64,000 nucleotides of DNA from Microbacterium lushaniae (lineage in GTDB: Bacteria; Actinomycetota; Actinomycetes; Actinomycetales; Microbacteriaceae): positions 1,488,001 through 1,552,000 of the forward strand of contig NZ_CP044232.1 in assembly GCF_008727775.1 (NCBI RefSeq), written 5' to 3'. The notes under the pieces are model-generated. The model had not been told where the DNA came from. It saw only the letters and a list, made by a program, of their open reading frames with translations, and searched no databases. Position 1 is the first letter of the stretch, and each line of letters starts with the position of its first letter. The position numbers were made by a program, and so were the translations under genes. Positions 51,105 through 60,955 of this stretch are shown one piece after another.

Positions 51105-52700
51105 ATGAAGACGTTCACGAGACCCGCGCTGGTGACGGCGACCGCGATCATCGGCGTCGTCGCCCTGGCCGGATGCGCCGGCGGAGGCAGTGGCGGCGGC
51201 GGCGGCGACGCCGACTACGTCGACGGCGGCACGTTCACGCTGTCGATGGTGGCCGACCCCGGGGCACTGGATCCGCAGATGTCCGCCGTGAGCGCGCTGT
51301 TCCAGTTGAGCCAGTTCGCCTACGACTCGCTGGTCTCCCTCGACGAGGAGGGCGAGATCCAATCGCAGCTCGCGTCGGAGTGGGAGCTCGAGGGCGACAC
51401 CCTCACGCTCACCCTCAACGACGGCATCACGTGTTCGGATGGCTCGGAGTTCACTGCCGACACCGCGGCGCAGAACCTGACCTGGATCGGCGACCCGGAG
51501 AACCAGAGCCCCTTCCTGGGCACGTTCTTCCCGCCCGGGGCGACGGCCGAGGCCGACGGCAGCACTCTCACCATCACGCTCGCCGGTCCGGCGCCCTTCG
51601 TTCTGCAGGGGCTCGCGAACCTGCCCATGGTGTGCGAGGCCGGCCTGGCCGACCGCGGACAGCTCAGCGACGGAACACTGGGCACGGGACCGTACGTCCT
51701 GACCGAGGCCGTGCAGAACGACCACTACACGTACGAGCTGAACGAGGACTACGCGTGGGGCCCGGGCGGCGCCACGACCCAGGAGCAGGGGCTGCCCGCC
51801 AAGGTGGTGGCACGAGTCATCCCCAACGAGACCACCGCGGCCAACCTCGTCATGTCGGGCGAGGTCAACGCCGCCGCCATCGTCGGCCCCGATGCCCAGC
51901 GCCTGGAGGGCGCGGGGCTGTACTCGCAGCAGGTCGAGGCGCTCGTGGGCGAGCACTGGTTCAATCAGGATGACACCCGCCCCACGAGCGACCCCGCCGT
52001 GCGCATCGCGCTGACGCAGGCGCTCGACCTCGCCGAGCTGCAGAAGGTGCTCACCAGCGGCGCGGGCGCCCCGGCCACCCGGCTCTCGGTCGTCGAGCCC
52101 TCATCGTGCGACTACGACGCGGTCAGCGGGAACGTCCCGGCCACCGATGTGGACGCCGCCGCGGCGGCACTGGACGCGGCCGGCTGGGTGGAAGGCGCCG
52201 ACGGCGTCCGTGAGAAGGACGGGCAGAAGCTCGCGCTGTCCTTCCTGTACGCCAACACGCTCGGCACCGGCGGCACGTCGGCGGCCGAACTGGCCGTGAG
52301 CGCGTGGGAGGAGATCGGCGTGCAGGTGACCGCGACGCAGAACGACTCCACGACCTTGTCCAACGCGATCTTCGGCACCGGGGACTGGGACATGGCCTGG
52401 GTGCCGCTGAACGTCAACAACCCCGACCAGGTCGTCGGCTTCCTCTCGGGACCGACGGCGCCGGAGGGCACCAACTTCGCCGGCATCCAGAACGCCGACT
52501 ACGAAGCCGCCGTCGCCGAGGCGATGACGATCCCCGGCACCGAGGGATGCGACGCGTGGCAGGCGGCGGAGGAGGCCCTGTTCCAGGCCGCCGACGTGGT
52601 GCCGTTCGCCAACAACGTCGTGAAGACCTTCGGCAACAAGGCGGAGTTCACCATGATCGACACGGTCATCCCGACGAGCATCCGCCTCCTCGCGCAGTAA
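51105..52700 (+). CDS. Peptide ABC transporter substrate-binding lipoprotein (SBP family 5)
   Basis: 531 aa. Signal peptide with lipobox 'VVALAGCAGGGSGGGGG' (Cys ~25). Family-5 fold: 'GGTFTLSMVADPGALDPQMS', 'ASEWELEGDTLTLTLNDGITCSDG', 'VRIALTQALDLAELQKVL', 'SAWEEIGVQVTATQND'. The family carries di- and oligopeptides, nickel or opines; the operon context points to peptides with D-residues or their fragments. Gap of 50 nt after the hydrolase gene. Confidence 0.9.
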   Translation: MKTFTRPALVTATAIIGVVALAGCAGGGSGGGGGDADYVDGGTFTLSMVADPGALDPQMSAVSALFQLSQFAYDSLVSLDEEGEIQSQLASEWELEGDTLTLTLNDGITCSDGSEFTADTAAQNLTWIGDPENQSPFLGTFFPPGATAEADGSTLTITLAGPAPFVLQGLANLPMVCEAGLADRGQLSDGTLGTGPYVLTEAVQNDHYTYELNEDYAWGPGGATTQEQGLPAKVVARVIPNETTAANLVMSGEVNAAAIVGPDAQRLEGAGLYSQQVEALVGEHWFNQDDTRPTSDPAVRIALTQALDLAELQKVLTSGAGAPATRLSVVEPSSCDYDAVSGNVPATDVDAAAAALDAAGWVEGADGVREKDGQKLALSFLYANTLGTGGTSAAELAVSAWEEIGVQVTATQNDSTTLSNAIFGTGDWDMAWVPLNVNNPDQVVGFLSGPTAPEGTNFAGIQNADYEAAVAEAMTIPGTEGCDAWQAAEEALFQAADVVPFANNVVKTFGNKAEFTMIDTVIPTSIRLLAQ

Positions 52701-52752
52701 CCGGCAGTAACCGCGGTCGCACGACGACCGGCGCAGGAAGGAACGTCCCCCC

Positions 52753-53751
52753 ATGGCCACCACGGCAGTCGCCCCGCTCCGCGAGGAGGTGCGCCGCGCC
52801 CGCGATCATCGCTGGCTGCGGTTCATCGCCCGGCGGACGGGGCGACTGCTCGTGTCGCTGTGGATCCTGGTGACCGCCGCCTTCCTGATGATCCACCTCA
52901 TCCCGGGCGACCCCGTGCGCACGGCTCTGGGGCCGACGGCCTCCGCCGAGCTGGTCGCCGCCAAGCGCGAGTCGCTCGGGCTGAACGATCCGCTGCCGGT
53001 GCAGTACATCGACTACCTCCGCGGCCTGCTCGTCGGCGACTTCGGCATCTCGATCCAGTCGAGCCTGCCTGCCGTCGACGTGATCACGGTGCGGCTTCCG
53101 GCCACCGCGAGCCTGGCCCTGCTCGCGTTCGTCTTCGCCGTCGCCATCTCCGTGCCGGTGGGCGTCATCATGGCCGTCGCCACCCGTCGTGGCCGGCGCC
53201 GCAAGCTCGAGCTCGGGTTCGCCACGGGCAGCGTCCTGGTCTCGGCGATCCCCGACTTCCTCCTGGGCGTCGCGCTCGTGGCGGTCTTCGGCGTCTCGCT
53301 CGGATGGCTCCCCATCGCCGGGCGCAGCGGCCCGGAGTCCTACATCCTGCCCGTCATCGCCCTCTCGCTCGGCCCGGCCGCCGTCCTGGCCCGCATCGTG
53401 CGCGTCGAGATGCTCGGCGTGCTGGAGGCGGACTTCGTCCGCACCGCCCGCGCCAAGCGGCTGCCGGCGTGGCGCATCCACCTCACGCACGCCCTCCCCA
53501 ACGCCGTGACCGCCGCCCTCACCCTCGGCGGTCTCCTGCTGGGCTCGCTCGTGGTGGGCACCGTGCTCGTGGAGAACGTCTTCGCGTGGCCGGGCCTGGG
53601 CTCCACGATCGTGTCGGCCATCCAGACGAAGGACTACCCGATGGTGCAGGCGACGGTGCTCGTGTACGGCGCCGGGGTGCTGATCATCAACACCGTCGTC
53701 GATGCCATTCTGGCCGCGCTCGATCCGCGCACCACCGTGGGGGAGCACTGA
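52753..53751 (+). CDS. Peptide ABC transporter permease, DppB-like
   Basis: 332 aa with six transmembrane helices; N-terminal 'LVSLWILVTAAFLMIHLIPGDPV' (typical DppB start), 'LGLNDPLPVQYIDYL', and the EAA coupling motif in 'EADFVRTARAKRLPAWRIHLTHALPNA'. AAGGAA ribosome binding site. Forms the channel with the permease half of the next gene. Confidence 0.93.
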   Translation: MATTAVAPLREEVRRARDHRWLRFIARRTGRLLVSLWILVTAAFLMIHLIPGDPVRTALGPTASAELVAAKRESLGLNDPLPVQYIDYLRGLLVGDFGISIQSSLPAVDVITVRLPATASLALLAFVFAVAISVPVGVIMAVATRRGRRRKLELGFATGSVLVSAIPDFLLGVALVAVFGVSLGWLPIAGRSGPESYILPVIALSLGPAAVLARIVRVEMLGVLEADFVRTARAKRLPAWRIHLTHALPNAVTAALTLGGLLLGSLVVGTVLVENVFAWPGLGSTIVSAIQTKDYPMVQATVLVYGAGVLIINTVVDAILAALDPRTTVGEH

Positions 53752-53752
53752 C

Positions 53753-55651
53753 ATGCGCATCCTGCGCCGCACCCTCATGACGCCGCTGGGCGCGACGGCG
53801 GCCGTACTGCTGACGCTCGTGCTCCTGACCGCGATCTTCGCCCCCGTCCTGTGGGGTGCGCAGGCCGACACGTTCGACACGGACGACATCCTCGCCGGCC
53901 CGTCCGGCGAGCATCTCATCGGCACCGACGGGCTGGGCCGCGACCTGCTCCTGCGGGTCCTGGTCGCCACGCGCCTGTCGGTCGTGCTCGCCCTCACCGC
54001 CACCTTCGTCGCGGTGAGCGCGGGGCTTCTGCTCGGAGTCGCGCCGTACCTGCTGGGGCGGGCGGGGCGCCCGGTCACGTGGTTCGTCGGCATCGCCGTC
54101 GCCTTCCCGGGTCTCCTGCTCGCGCTGTTCTTCGCCGTCATCTTCGGCAGCGGCTGGGTGGGGGCGACCCTCGCGATCGGCCTCGCCGGCGCGCCGTCGT
54201 TCGGCCGGCTGTGCCAGACGCTCGTGGCCGGCATCGCGGCGCGCGATTTCGTCGCCGCCGCGCGCGTGGGCGGCGTCGGCCGCGTGCGCGTGCTGTTCCG
54301 CCACATCCTGCCCAACATCGGCGAACCGCTCATCGTGAACGCCACGATCGGTGCAGGCGGTGCGCTGCTGTCGTTCGCGGGGCTGTCGTTCCTGGGCCTG
54401 GGGGTGCAGCCGCCCGAGTACGACTGGGGCCGCCTCATGATGGAGGGCCTGTCGGGCATCTACATCAATCCGCTGGCGGCGCTGGCCCCCGGCTTGGCCG
54501 TCGTCATCGCCGGCCTCGCGTTCAACCTCGTCGGGGAGTCGGCCGCGCGCGCCCTGGGGATCCGCAGCACGGGCCTCATCGCGACGCTCGCGACGGTGCA
54601 GCCGCGCACGGCGCGCCCCGAATCCGCGCCCGCCGCCGACGAGGTGCTCGCCGTGCGCGATCTGACGGTGACCTTCCCCGGTCCCGATGGGCCCGTGTCG
54701 CCCGTGCGCGGTGTGTCGTTCACGGTGCGCCGCGGAGAGGTCGTCGGCATCGTCGGAGAGTCGGGTTCGGGGAAGTCGCTCACCGCGCTGTCGATCGCAC
54801 AGCTCGTCGAGTCGCCGGGGGTGGTGGATGCCGCGACCCTGCGCTTCCTCGGAACCGAACTGCTCGAGGGCGGCCCCGCCGAGCACCGGCGCCTGCTGGG
54901 CACGTCGTTGGCGATGGTGTTCCAAGACCCCATGACGAGCTTCAACCCGACCAAGCGCATGGGCGCGCAGCTCAGCGAGGTGGCGATCCACCACGGCGGC
55001 ATGACCCGTCGCGAGGCGCACGCGCGGGCGGTGGATCGGCTCGCGGCCGTCCGCATCGCCGACCCGGCGAGACGTGCCAAGCAGTACCCGCACGAGTTCT
55101 CCGGCGGCATGCGCCAGCGCGCGATGATCGGCATGGGCCTCATGGGCAGCCCCAGGCTCATCATCGCCGACGAGCCCACCACGGCGCTGGACGTGACGGT
55201 GCAGCGCCAGGTGCTGAACCTGCTGAAGGCCATCCGCGACGAGGACGACGTCGCGATCCTGCTGATCAGCCACGATGTCTCGGTGGTCGCCGAGATCTGC
55301 GACCGCGTGCTCGTGATGTACGCCGGGCGCATCGTGGAAGACCTGCCCGCGTCCCAGCTCAGTCGTGCCCGCCATCCCTACACGCGCGCGCTGCTGGCCG
55401 CCGTGCCCGACATGGAGACCGACCTCCAGCGCCCGCTGGCGACGGTGCCCGGCCGCCCCGTCGACCCCGCGCACATGCCGGCGGGATGCGCCTACGCGGC
55501 GCGCTGCCCGCTCGCCGACGCGCACTCCCGGGCGGTGGAGCCGCCGCTGGTGGCGGATGCGACGGGCGCCCGTGTCGCGTGCTGGCACGCGGGCGAACCC
55601 CTGCCGGTCCCCGTCGTGCCCGCGCGCGATCCGGAGGAGGTCGTGGCATGA
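53753..55651 (+). CDS. DppC-DppD fusion: peptide ABC permease joined to ATP-binding domain
   Basis: 632 aa. Residues ~1-285 are a DppC-type permease (five or six helices; 'HLIGTDGLGRDLLLRVLVATRLS'; EAA-like 'DFVAAARVGGVGRVRVLFRHILPNIG'). After a Pro/Ala linker, ~300-620 is a DppD-type ATPase: Walker A 'GESGSGKS', 'FQDPMTSFNP', signature 'EFSGGMRQRAMIGMGLM', Walker B 'LIIADEPTTALDVT', H-loop 'LISHDVSVV', and the C-terminal oligopeptide module 'AGCAYAARCPLAD'. These two are normally separate genes. Starts 1 nt after the upstream stop. Confidence 0.93.
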   Translation: MRILRRTLMTPLGATAAVLLTLVLLTAIFAPVLWGAQADTFDTDDILAGPSGEHLIGTDGLGRDLLLRVLVATRLSVVLALTATFVAVSAGLLLGVAPYLLGRAGRPVTWFVGIAVAFPGLLLALFFAVIFGSGWVGATLAIGLAGAPSFGRLCQTLVAGIAARDFVAAARVGGVGRVRVLFRHILPNIGEPLIVNATIGAGGALLSFAGLSFLGLGVQPPEYDWGRLMMEGLSGIYINPLAALAPGLAVVIAGLAFNLVGESAARALGIRSTGLIATLATVQPRTARPESAPAADEVLAVRDLTVTFPGPDGPVSPVRGVSFTVRRGEVVGIVGESGSGKSLTALSIAQLVESPGVVDAATLRFLGTELLEGGPAEHRRLLGTSLAMVFQDPMTSFNPTKRMGAQLSEVAIHHGGMTRREAHARAVDRLAAVRIADPARRAKQYPHEFSGGMRQRAMIGMGLMGSPRLIIADEPTTALDVTVQRQVLNLLKAIRDEDDVAILLISHDVSVVAEICDRVLVMYAGRIVEDLPASQLSRARHPYTRALLAAVPDMETDLQRPLATVPGRPVDPAHMPAGCAYAARCPLADAHSRAVEPPLVADATGARVACWHAGEPLPVPVVPARDPEEVVA

Positions 55652-56415
55652 GCGAACTGCGCTTCGAGGACGTCAGCGTGCGCTTCGGGTCCGGCCGGTC
55701 GGCGACGACCGCCGTGGACGGGGTGACTCTCACGATCCCCGACGGAGAGGTGCTCGGGCTGGTGGGGGAGTCGGGCTCGGGCAAGTCGACGGTGGCCCGT
55801 GCGGCGGTGGGGCTCGTTCCCCTGCACCAGGGCCGCATCCTCCTGGACGGGCAGCCGATCGACCCGCGCCGCGGGCGCCGTCCGCTGCAGATGGTGTTCC
55901 AGGATCCGTTCTCCTCACTCGATCCGCGCATGACGATCGGTGCGAGCATCGCCGAGATCATGCCCAGGGGGATGGGCCGCTCCGCCCAGCGGGCGGAGGT
56001 CGAACGGCTCCTGGACCTCGTGCACCTGGACCCGGCGCGGGCCGGCGCCTATCCGGCGGACCTCTCCGGCGGTCAGCGCCAGCGCGTCGCGATCGCCCGT
56101 GCGCTTGCCGGTCAGCCGAAGGTGCTCATCGCCGACGAGATCACCTCCGCGCTGGACGTGTCCATCCAGGGGGCGATCCTCAACCTCGTCCGCGAGCTTC
56201 AGGCCGAGCTCGGACTGTCGATGCTCTTCATCTCCCACAACCTCGCCGTCGTGCGCTACGTCGCCTCCCGCATCGCCGTCATGCATCAGGGCCGCATCGT
56301 CGAGCAGGGACCCACGTCCGACGTCCTGAGCGACCCGCAGGACGACTACACCCGCGAACTCCTGGCCGCCATCCCCGGCCGGATCCCGCTTCACGCGCAA
56401 GGAGAACACCCGTGA
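55648..56415 (+). CDS. Peptide ABC transporter ATP-binding protein, short DppF-like
   Basis: 255 aa, about 70 shorter than usual DppF because the C-terminal Cys-containing oligopeptide module is absent. Walker A 'GESGSGKST', Q-loop 'VFQDPFSSLDPRMTIG', signature 'DLSGGQRQRVAIARALA', Walker B 'VLIADEITSALDVS' and switch His 'FISHNLAVVRY' are all intact. ATG overlaps the preceding gene by 4 nt. Confidence 0.93.
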   Translation: MSELRFEDVSVRFGSGRSATTAVDGVTLTIPDGEVLGLVGESGSGKSTVARAAVGLVPLHQGRILLDGQPIDPRRGRRPLQMVFQDPFSSLDPRMTIGASIAEIMPRGMGRSAQRAEVERLLDLVHLDPARAGAYPADLSGGQRQRVAIARALAGQPKVLIADEITSALDVSIQGAILNLVRELQAELGLSMLFISHNLAVVRYVASRIAVMHQGRIVEQGPTSDVLSDPQDDYTRELLAAIPGRIPLHAQGEHP

Positions 56416-59400
56416 CCCGCAGACTGCGTATCGGCGACCTGGCCGCCCTCACGATCCCCAGCCAGCCCGCACTCTCACCCGACGGCGCGCGGATCGCGTA
56501 CGTCCTGGGGGGCGTCGACACGCAGGACGACCGGTCGGTGAGCTCGCTGTGGCTGGCCGAGCGGGATGCCGCGCCCCGCCGGCTCACGCGAGGTCTCGCG
56601 GATGCCGCGCCGGTGTTCTCCCCGGATGGGCAGACGCTCGCGTTCCTCCGCGAGGGACAGGTGTGGACGCTGCCGCTGGCCGGGGGAGACGCGCAGCAGC
56701 GCACGAGCCTCCCGCTGGGCGCGGGGCCCGCGGTGTGGAGCCCCGACGGCGCCACGATCGTGTTCGCCGCACCCGTCGACCTCCTTGCCGACGAGGACGA
56801 GTCGGACGAGGACCGCGCGGCACGCGAATCCAGCCCGATCGTCACCGACGGCGCGGGCTACCAGGCCGACGGCATGGGCTTCCTCCGCGGCATCCGCACG
56901 CAGCTGCACGCGCTGGATGTCGCCTCCGGAGAGGTCCGGCAGCTCACCGACGCCGACGCGTTCGCCTCCGGCCCGGCGTGGTCGCCCGACGGCACGCGGC
57001 TGGCGTACGTCGCCAAGCCCGCCGGCGTGGACGATCTCACCTACCGCTCCGCCGTGCACGTGCTGGACCCCGCCGACCCGGCCGCACCGCCGGCGATCGT
57101 GGCCTTCGAGGGCGGGGCCGCGGCGACCGTCGCCTACGCGCCGGACGGCCGCATGGTCGTCGCCGGCTGGCCGGGGGAGCCCACCGGCATCGCACGGCTG
57201 TACCGCGTCGACCCGGCCACGGGCGAAGCCGTGGAACTGGCCGCAGCCCTCGATCGCAACATCATGCCCGGCGGGCCCGGCTACCCCGGCGGCCTCCCGC
57301 AGGTGTCCACCGCCGGCGACGTCGTCTTCGCCGCCCGCGACCGCGGCTGCACGCACGTGTACGCCGTGGCGCTGGAGGGCGGGGAACCCCGGCTCGTGCA
57401 CGGTGGCGACGCCCACGTCGTCAGTGGGCTCGCCGTCGCCGGCGACGATGCGGCGATCGTCCTGGCCACCGCGACCTCGTTCGGCGAGATCGTGCGCATC
57501 GACCTCGCCTCCGGCGACGAGCAGGTGGTCACCGACCACGGGGCCGCCCTCGGGGATGTCGAGCTCTTCGTGCGCGAATCGCGCGAGTTCGCCATCAGCG
57601 ACGGCGTCACGGTGCAGGGCTGGATTCTGCGCGACCCCGCGCGCACCGGGCCTGCACCGCTCCTGGTCGACGTGCACGGCGGCCCGCACAACGCGTGGAA
57701 CGGCGCGGTGGACGACATGCACCTGTACCACCAGGAGCTCGTCAGCCGCGGATGGAGCGTCCTCATGCTGAACCCGCGCGGCAGCGACGGGTACGGCGAG
57801 GAGTTCTTCACGGCCGTGAACGGACGATGGGGCGAAGTCGACGCGAAGGACTTCCTCGAGCCGGTCGACCAGCTCGTGGCCGAGGGCACCGCCGATCCGA
57901 AGCGGCTCGCGCTCACCGGCTACAGCTACGGCGGGTTCATGACGTGCTACCTCACCAGCCGCGACGACCGGTTCGCGGCGGCCGTCGCCGGCGGGGTCGT
58001 GAGCGACCTGACGAGCATGGGCGGCACGGCCGACGAAGCGCATCTGCTGAACGTGTTCGAGGTGGCCGCGATGCCGTGGGACCCGCGCGACCGCGACCGC
58101 ATCGCCGCGATGAATCCGTACGCGCAGGTCGACCGCGTGCAGACGCCGACCCTCGTGCTGCACGGCGGCGCCGACGTGCGCTGCCCCGTGGGGCAGGCCG
58201 AGCAGTGGCATCTCGCCCTGCGCGAGCGCGGCGTGCCGACCCGTCTCGTGCTCTACCCCGGCGGCAGTCACCTCTTCCCGCTCGCGGGGCGGCCGAGCCA
58301 CCGGATCGACTACAACACGCGCGTCGTGGAGTGGGTGGAGCAGTACGCGGCGGATGCGGCGGGCCCGCGCCCTGCCACGATCGACGCGGCGCGCTGGCAG
58401 CGGCGCCTCGTGGCGCTGGCCAAGCGCCACAAGGTCCCCGGCGCGCAACTGGGCATCCTCCGGCTGGGCGACGGCCGCGCCGACGATGTCGTGGTCGCCG
58501 CTCATGGGACTCTCAACAAGAATCTCGAGACCGCACCGGTGACGAAGGACTCGATCTTCCAGATCGGGTCGATCTCCAAGGTGTGGACGGCGAGCGTCAT
58601 CATGCGTCTGGTGGACGAGGGCAGGCTCACCCTCGAGACGAAGGTGAAGGACGTCCTCCCCGGCTTCCGCCTGAGCGAGGACGAGCTCACCGACGGCGTC
58701 ACGATCCGGCACCTGCTGACCCACACAAGCGGGCTGGACGGAGACGTGTTCACCGACACCGGGCGGGGGGATGACTGCATCCAGAAGTACGTCGACCTCC
58801 TCGACACGGCCGGCAAGAACCATCCGCTGGGCGCCACCTGGTCGTACTGCAACTCCGGTTACTCCGTGCTCGGGCGGATCATCGAGGTCCTCACCGGCAA
58901 GACGTGGGACGCGGCGATGAGTGAACTGCTCTACGAGCCGCTGGACCTCACGCACACGGTGACGCTTCCCGAGGACGCCATCCTGCACGGGGCGGCCGTG
59001 GGGCACGTCGAAGTCGCGGGGGAGCAGATCGTGACCCCCGCGTGGCTCCTGCCGCGCGGAATCGGCCCGGCCGGGCTCATCACCTCGCGCGCCGAGGACG
59101 TGCTCGCGTTCGCCCGGCTGCACATGACCGGTGGTGTGACGGCCGGCGGCGAGCGCATCCTCAGCGAGGACGTCGTGGCGCAGATGCAGGCCTTCCAGGC
59201 CGAGGTGCCCGACAAGCACGTCCTGGGCGACTCGTGGGGGCTGGGGTGGATCCGGTTCGACTGGAACGGCGACCGCCTGTACGGGCACGACGGCAACACC
59301 CTCGGTCAGGCGGCGTTCCTGCGCATCCATCCCGAGTCGGGCGTGGCCGTGACGCTGCTCACCAACGGCGGCCACACGCGCGACCTGTACGAGGAGCTCT

Positions 59401-59834
59401 ACCGCGAGATCTTCGCCGAGCTGTCGGGCCTGGACATGAGCCACCCCGTCACGATCCCCGCCGAACCGGTCGAGGTCGACCTCACACCGTTCGTCGGCAC
59501 GTACGAGCGCGCCTCGGTGCGCATGGAGATCTTCGCCGGTGAGGACGGGCCGCGACTGCGGACGACGATGCTCGGCCCGCTGGCGGAGCTCGAGCCCCAC
59601 ACCGTCGAGGAGTACCCGCTGGTCGCCCTGGACGACCACCTGTTCGCCCTGCGCGCCCCCGGCACCCAGACCTGGATGACGCTCACCTTCTACTCCCTCC
59701 CCACGGGCGAGGAGTACCTCCACTTCGGCGCGCGTGCGACCCCCAAGGTGTCGGACCGCGTGCCGGCCCCGGGCGCCCAGGCGTCGGCGGATGCTGCGGC
59801 CGAACCGGCGGAGAAGGTCGACGTGCCGGCATGA
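56412..59834 (+). CDS. Fusion of S9 (prolyl oligopeptidase-type) peptidase and serine beta-lactamase-fold hydrolase
   Basis: 1140 aa, cytosolic. Residues ~1-380 are a beta-propeller ('SQPALSPDGARIAYVLGG', 'SPDGQTLAFLREGQVWTL'). ~390-645 is an alpha/beta hydrolase with nucleophile S505 in GYSYGG, Asp in 'LHGGADVRCPVG' and H620 in 'YPGGSHLFP', i.e. an S9C-type acylaminoacyl/dipeptidyl peptidase. ~660-1120 is a class C beta-lactamase fold with S720-I-S-K723 and Y812-C-N814, plus a lipocalin-like tail. Both catalytic sets are intact. The GTG overlaps the ATPase stop by 4 nt; no break occurs between the halves. It probably cuts peptides with L- and D-residues in one polypeptide. Confidence 0.92.
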   Translation: MTRRLRIGDLAALTIPSQPALSPDGARIAYVLGGVDTQDDRSVSSLWLAERDAAPRRLTRGLADAAPVFSPDGQTLAFLREGQVWTLPLAGGDAQQRTSLPLGAGPAVWSPDGATIVFAAPVDLLADEDESDEDRAARESSPIVTDGAGYQADGMGFLRGIRTQLHALDVASGEVRQLTDADAFASGPAWSPDGTRLAYVAKPAGVDDLTYRSAVHVLDPADPAAPPAIVAFEGGAAATVAYAPDGRMVVAGWPGEPTGIARLYRVDPATGEAVELAAALDRNIMPGGPGYPGGLPQVSTAGDVVFAARDRGCTHVYAVALEGGEPRLVHGGDAHVVSGLAVAGDDAAIVLATATSFGEIVRIDLASGDEQVVTDHGAALGDVELFVRESREFAISDGVTVQGWILRDPARTGPAPLLVDVHGGPHNAWNGAVDDMHLYHQELVSRGWSVLMLNPRGSDGYGEEFFTAVNGRWGEVDAKDFLEPVDQLVAEGTADPKRLALTGYSYGGFMTCYLTSRDDRFAAAVAGGVVSDLTSMGGTADEAHLLNVFEVAAMPWDPRDRDRIAAMNPYAQVDRVQTPTLVLHGGADVRCPVGQAEQWHLALRERGVPTRLVLYPGGSHLFPLAGRPSHRIDYNTRVVEWVEQYAADAAGPRPATIDAARWQRRLVALAKRHKVPGAQLGILRLGDGRADDVVVAAHGTLNKNLETAPVTKDSIFQIGSISKVWTASVIMRLVDEGRLTLETKVKDVLPGFRLSEDELTDGVTIRHLLTHTSGLDGDVFTDTGRGDDCIQKYVDLLDTAGKNHPLGATWSYCNSGYSVLGRIIEVLTGKTWDAAMSELLYEPLDLTHTVTLPEDAILHGAAVGHVEVAGEQIVTPAWLLPRGIGPAGLITSRAEDVLAFARLHMTGGVTAGGERILSEDVVAQMQAFQAEVPDKHVLGDSWGLGWIRFDWNGDRLYGHDGNTLGQAAFLRIHPESGVAVTLLTNGGHTRDLYEELYREIFAELSGLDMSHPVTIPAEPVEVDLTPFVGTYERASVRMEIFAGEDGPRLRTTMLGPLAELEPHTVEEYPLVALDDHLFALRAPGTQTWMTLTFYSLPTGEEYLHFGARATPKVSDRVPAPGAQASADAAAEPAEKVDVPA

Positions 59835-60955
59835 TCACCGCTGCCTCCGACGTCGCGACGGACGTGCTCGTCGGCACGCTGCGTCGCCTGGTCGAATGCG
59901 AGTCGCCCTCCGCCGATCACGCCGCCGTGGCGCGCTCGGCCGACCTGGTCGCCGCGCTCGGCGAAGACCTGTTCGGCCGCGCCCCCGAGCGGATCGTCGT
60001 CGACGGCGTGTCGCACCTCCGGTGGTGTTTCGGCGCGCACACGCGCGTGCTCGTCCTGGCCCATCACGACACCGTCTGGCCCCTGGGCACGCTGGCGCGC
60101 CTGCCCTTCGCCGTGCACGAAGACACGCTGAGGGGGCCGGGATGCTTCGACATGAAGGCCGGGCTCGCGATGGCGCTGCACGCCGTGGCGGGGCTCGAGG
60201 AGCGCGACGGGGTCACGGTGCTCGTCACCGGCGACGAGGAGGTCGGCTCGCCGGCCTCTCGGGCGCTCATCGAAGACACCGTCCGCGGGGCGCATGCCGC
60301 GCTCGTGCTCGAGGCATCCGCCGACGGCGGCGCCCTGAAGCTCGAACGCAAGGGCGTGTCGCTGTACGAGATCGTGGTGCACGGGCTCGCCGCGCACGCG
60401 GGCCTGGAGCCCGAGCGGGGCGTCAACGCGACCGTGGCGCTCGCGCACGCCGTTCTGGCCGTCGCCGCCCTCGCCGACCCCGACCGGGGGACGACGGTGA
60501 CCCCCACGGTGGCGCGCTCGGGTGCGACGACGAACACCGTCCCGGCGCTGGCGACCTTCTCGGTCGACGTGCGCGCGCGCACCGTGGCGGAGCAGGAGCG
60601 CGTGGATGCGGCGGTGCGGGCCCTCGCCGCGGAGGTTCCGGGCGCCCGCCTGGAGGTGCGCGGCGGCGTCAACCGCCCGCCACTGGAGGCCGCGGCATCC
60701 GCGGCGCTGTTCCAGCGGGCACAGCACATCGCCGCGGGGCTGGGTCTCGAGCCGCTTCGAGGGGCCGCGGTGGGCGGCGCCAGCGACGGCAATTTCACGG
60801 CGGGTGCGGGCGTGCCCACGCTGGACGGTCTGGGGGCGGTGGGCGGGGGCGCCCACGCCGAGCACGAGCACGTGGTGGTGGCCGAGCTCGCCCCGCGCAC
60901 GCGCCTGCTGCGCGCGCTCATCGGCGACCTCGCCGCAGATCAGGAGACGCCATGA
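59831..60955 (+). CDS. M20-family metallohydrolase (carboxypeptidase G2-like; possible N-acyl-L-amino acid hydrolase)
   Basis: 374 aa. Zinc ligands and catalytic residues in order: 'VLAHHDTVWPLG' (HxD), 'GCFDMKAG' (bridging Asp), 'TGDEEVGS' (catalytic Glu and Glu ligand), 'VLEAS', and C-terminal 'GGGAHAEHEHVVV' (His). An inserted dimerisation lid runs ~175-290. Members hydrolyse glutamyl-, acetyl- or succinyl-amino acids and dipeptides. Beside a GNAT and an N-acylamino acid racemase, it is the likely N-succinyl-L-amino acid desuccinylase. ATG overlaps the fusion gene stop by 4 nt. Confidence 0.9.
   Translation: MITAASDVATDVLVGTLRRLVECESPSADHAAVARSADLVAALGEDLFGRAPERIVVDGVSHLRWCFGAHTRVLVLAHHDTVWPLGTLARLPFAVHEDTLRGPGCFDMKAGLAMALHAVAGLEERDGVTVLVTGDEEVGSPASRALIEDTVRGAHAALVLEASADGGALKLERKGVSLYEIVVHGLAAHAGLEPERGVNATVALAHAVLAVAALADPDRGTTVTPTVARSGATTNTVPALATFSVDVRARTVAEQERVDAAVRALAAEVPGARLEVRGGVNRPPLEAAASAALFQRAQHIAAGLGLEPLRGAAVGGASDGNFTAGAGVPTLDGLGAVGGGAHAEHEHVVVAELAPRTRLLRALIGDLAADQETP

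Noticed and set aside
56475..59723. A 1082-codon open frame on the minus strand opposite the S9/beta-lactamase fusion
   Set aside because: Mirror frame of a real gene; the protein has no domain signatures and the plus strand has two complete catalytic sets.
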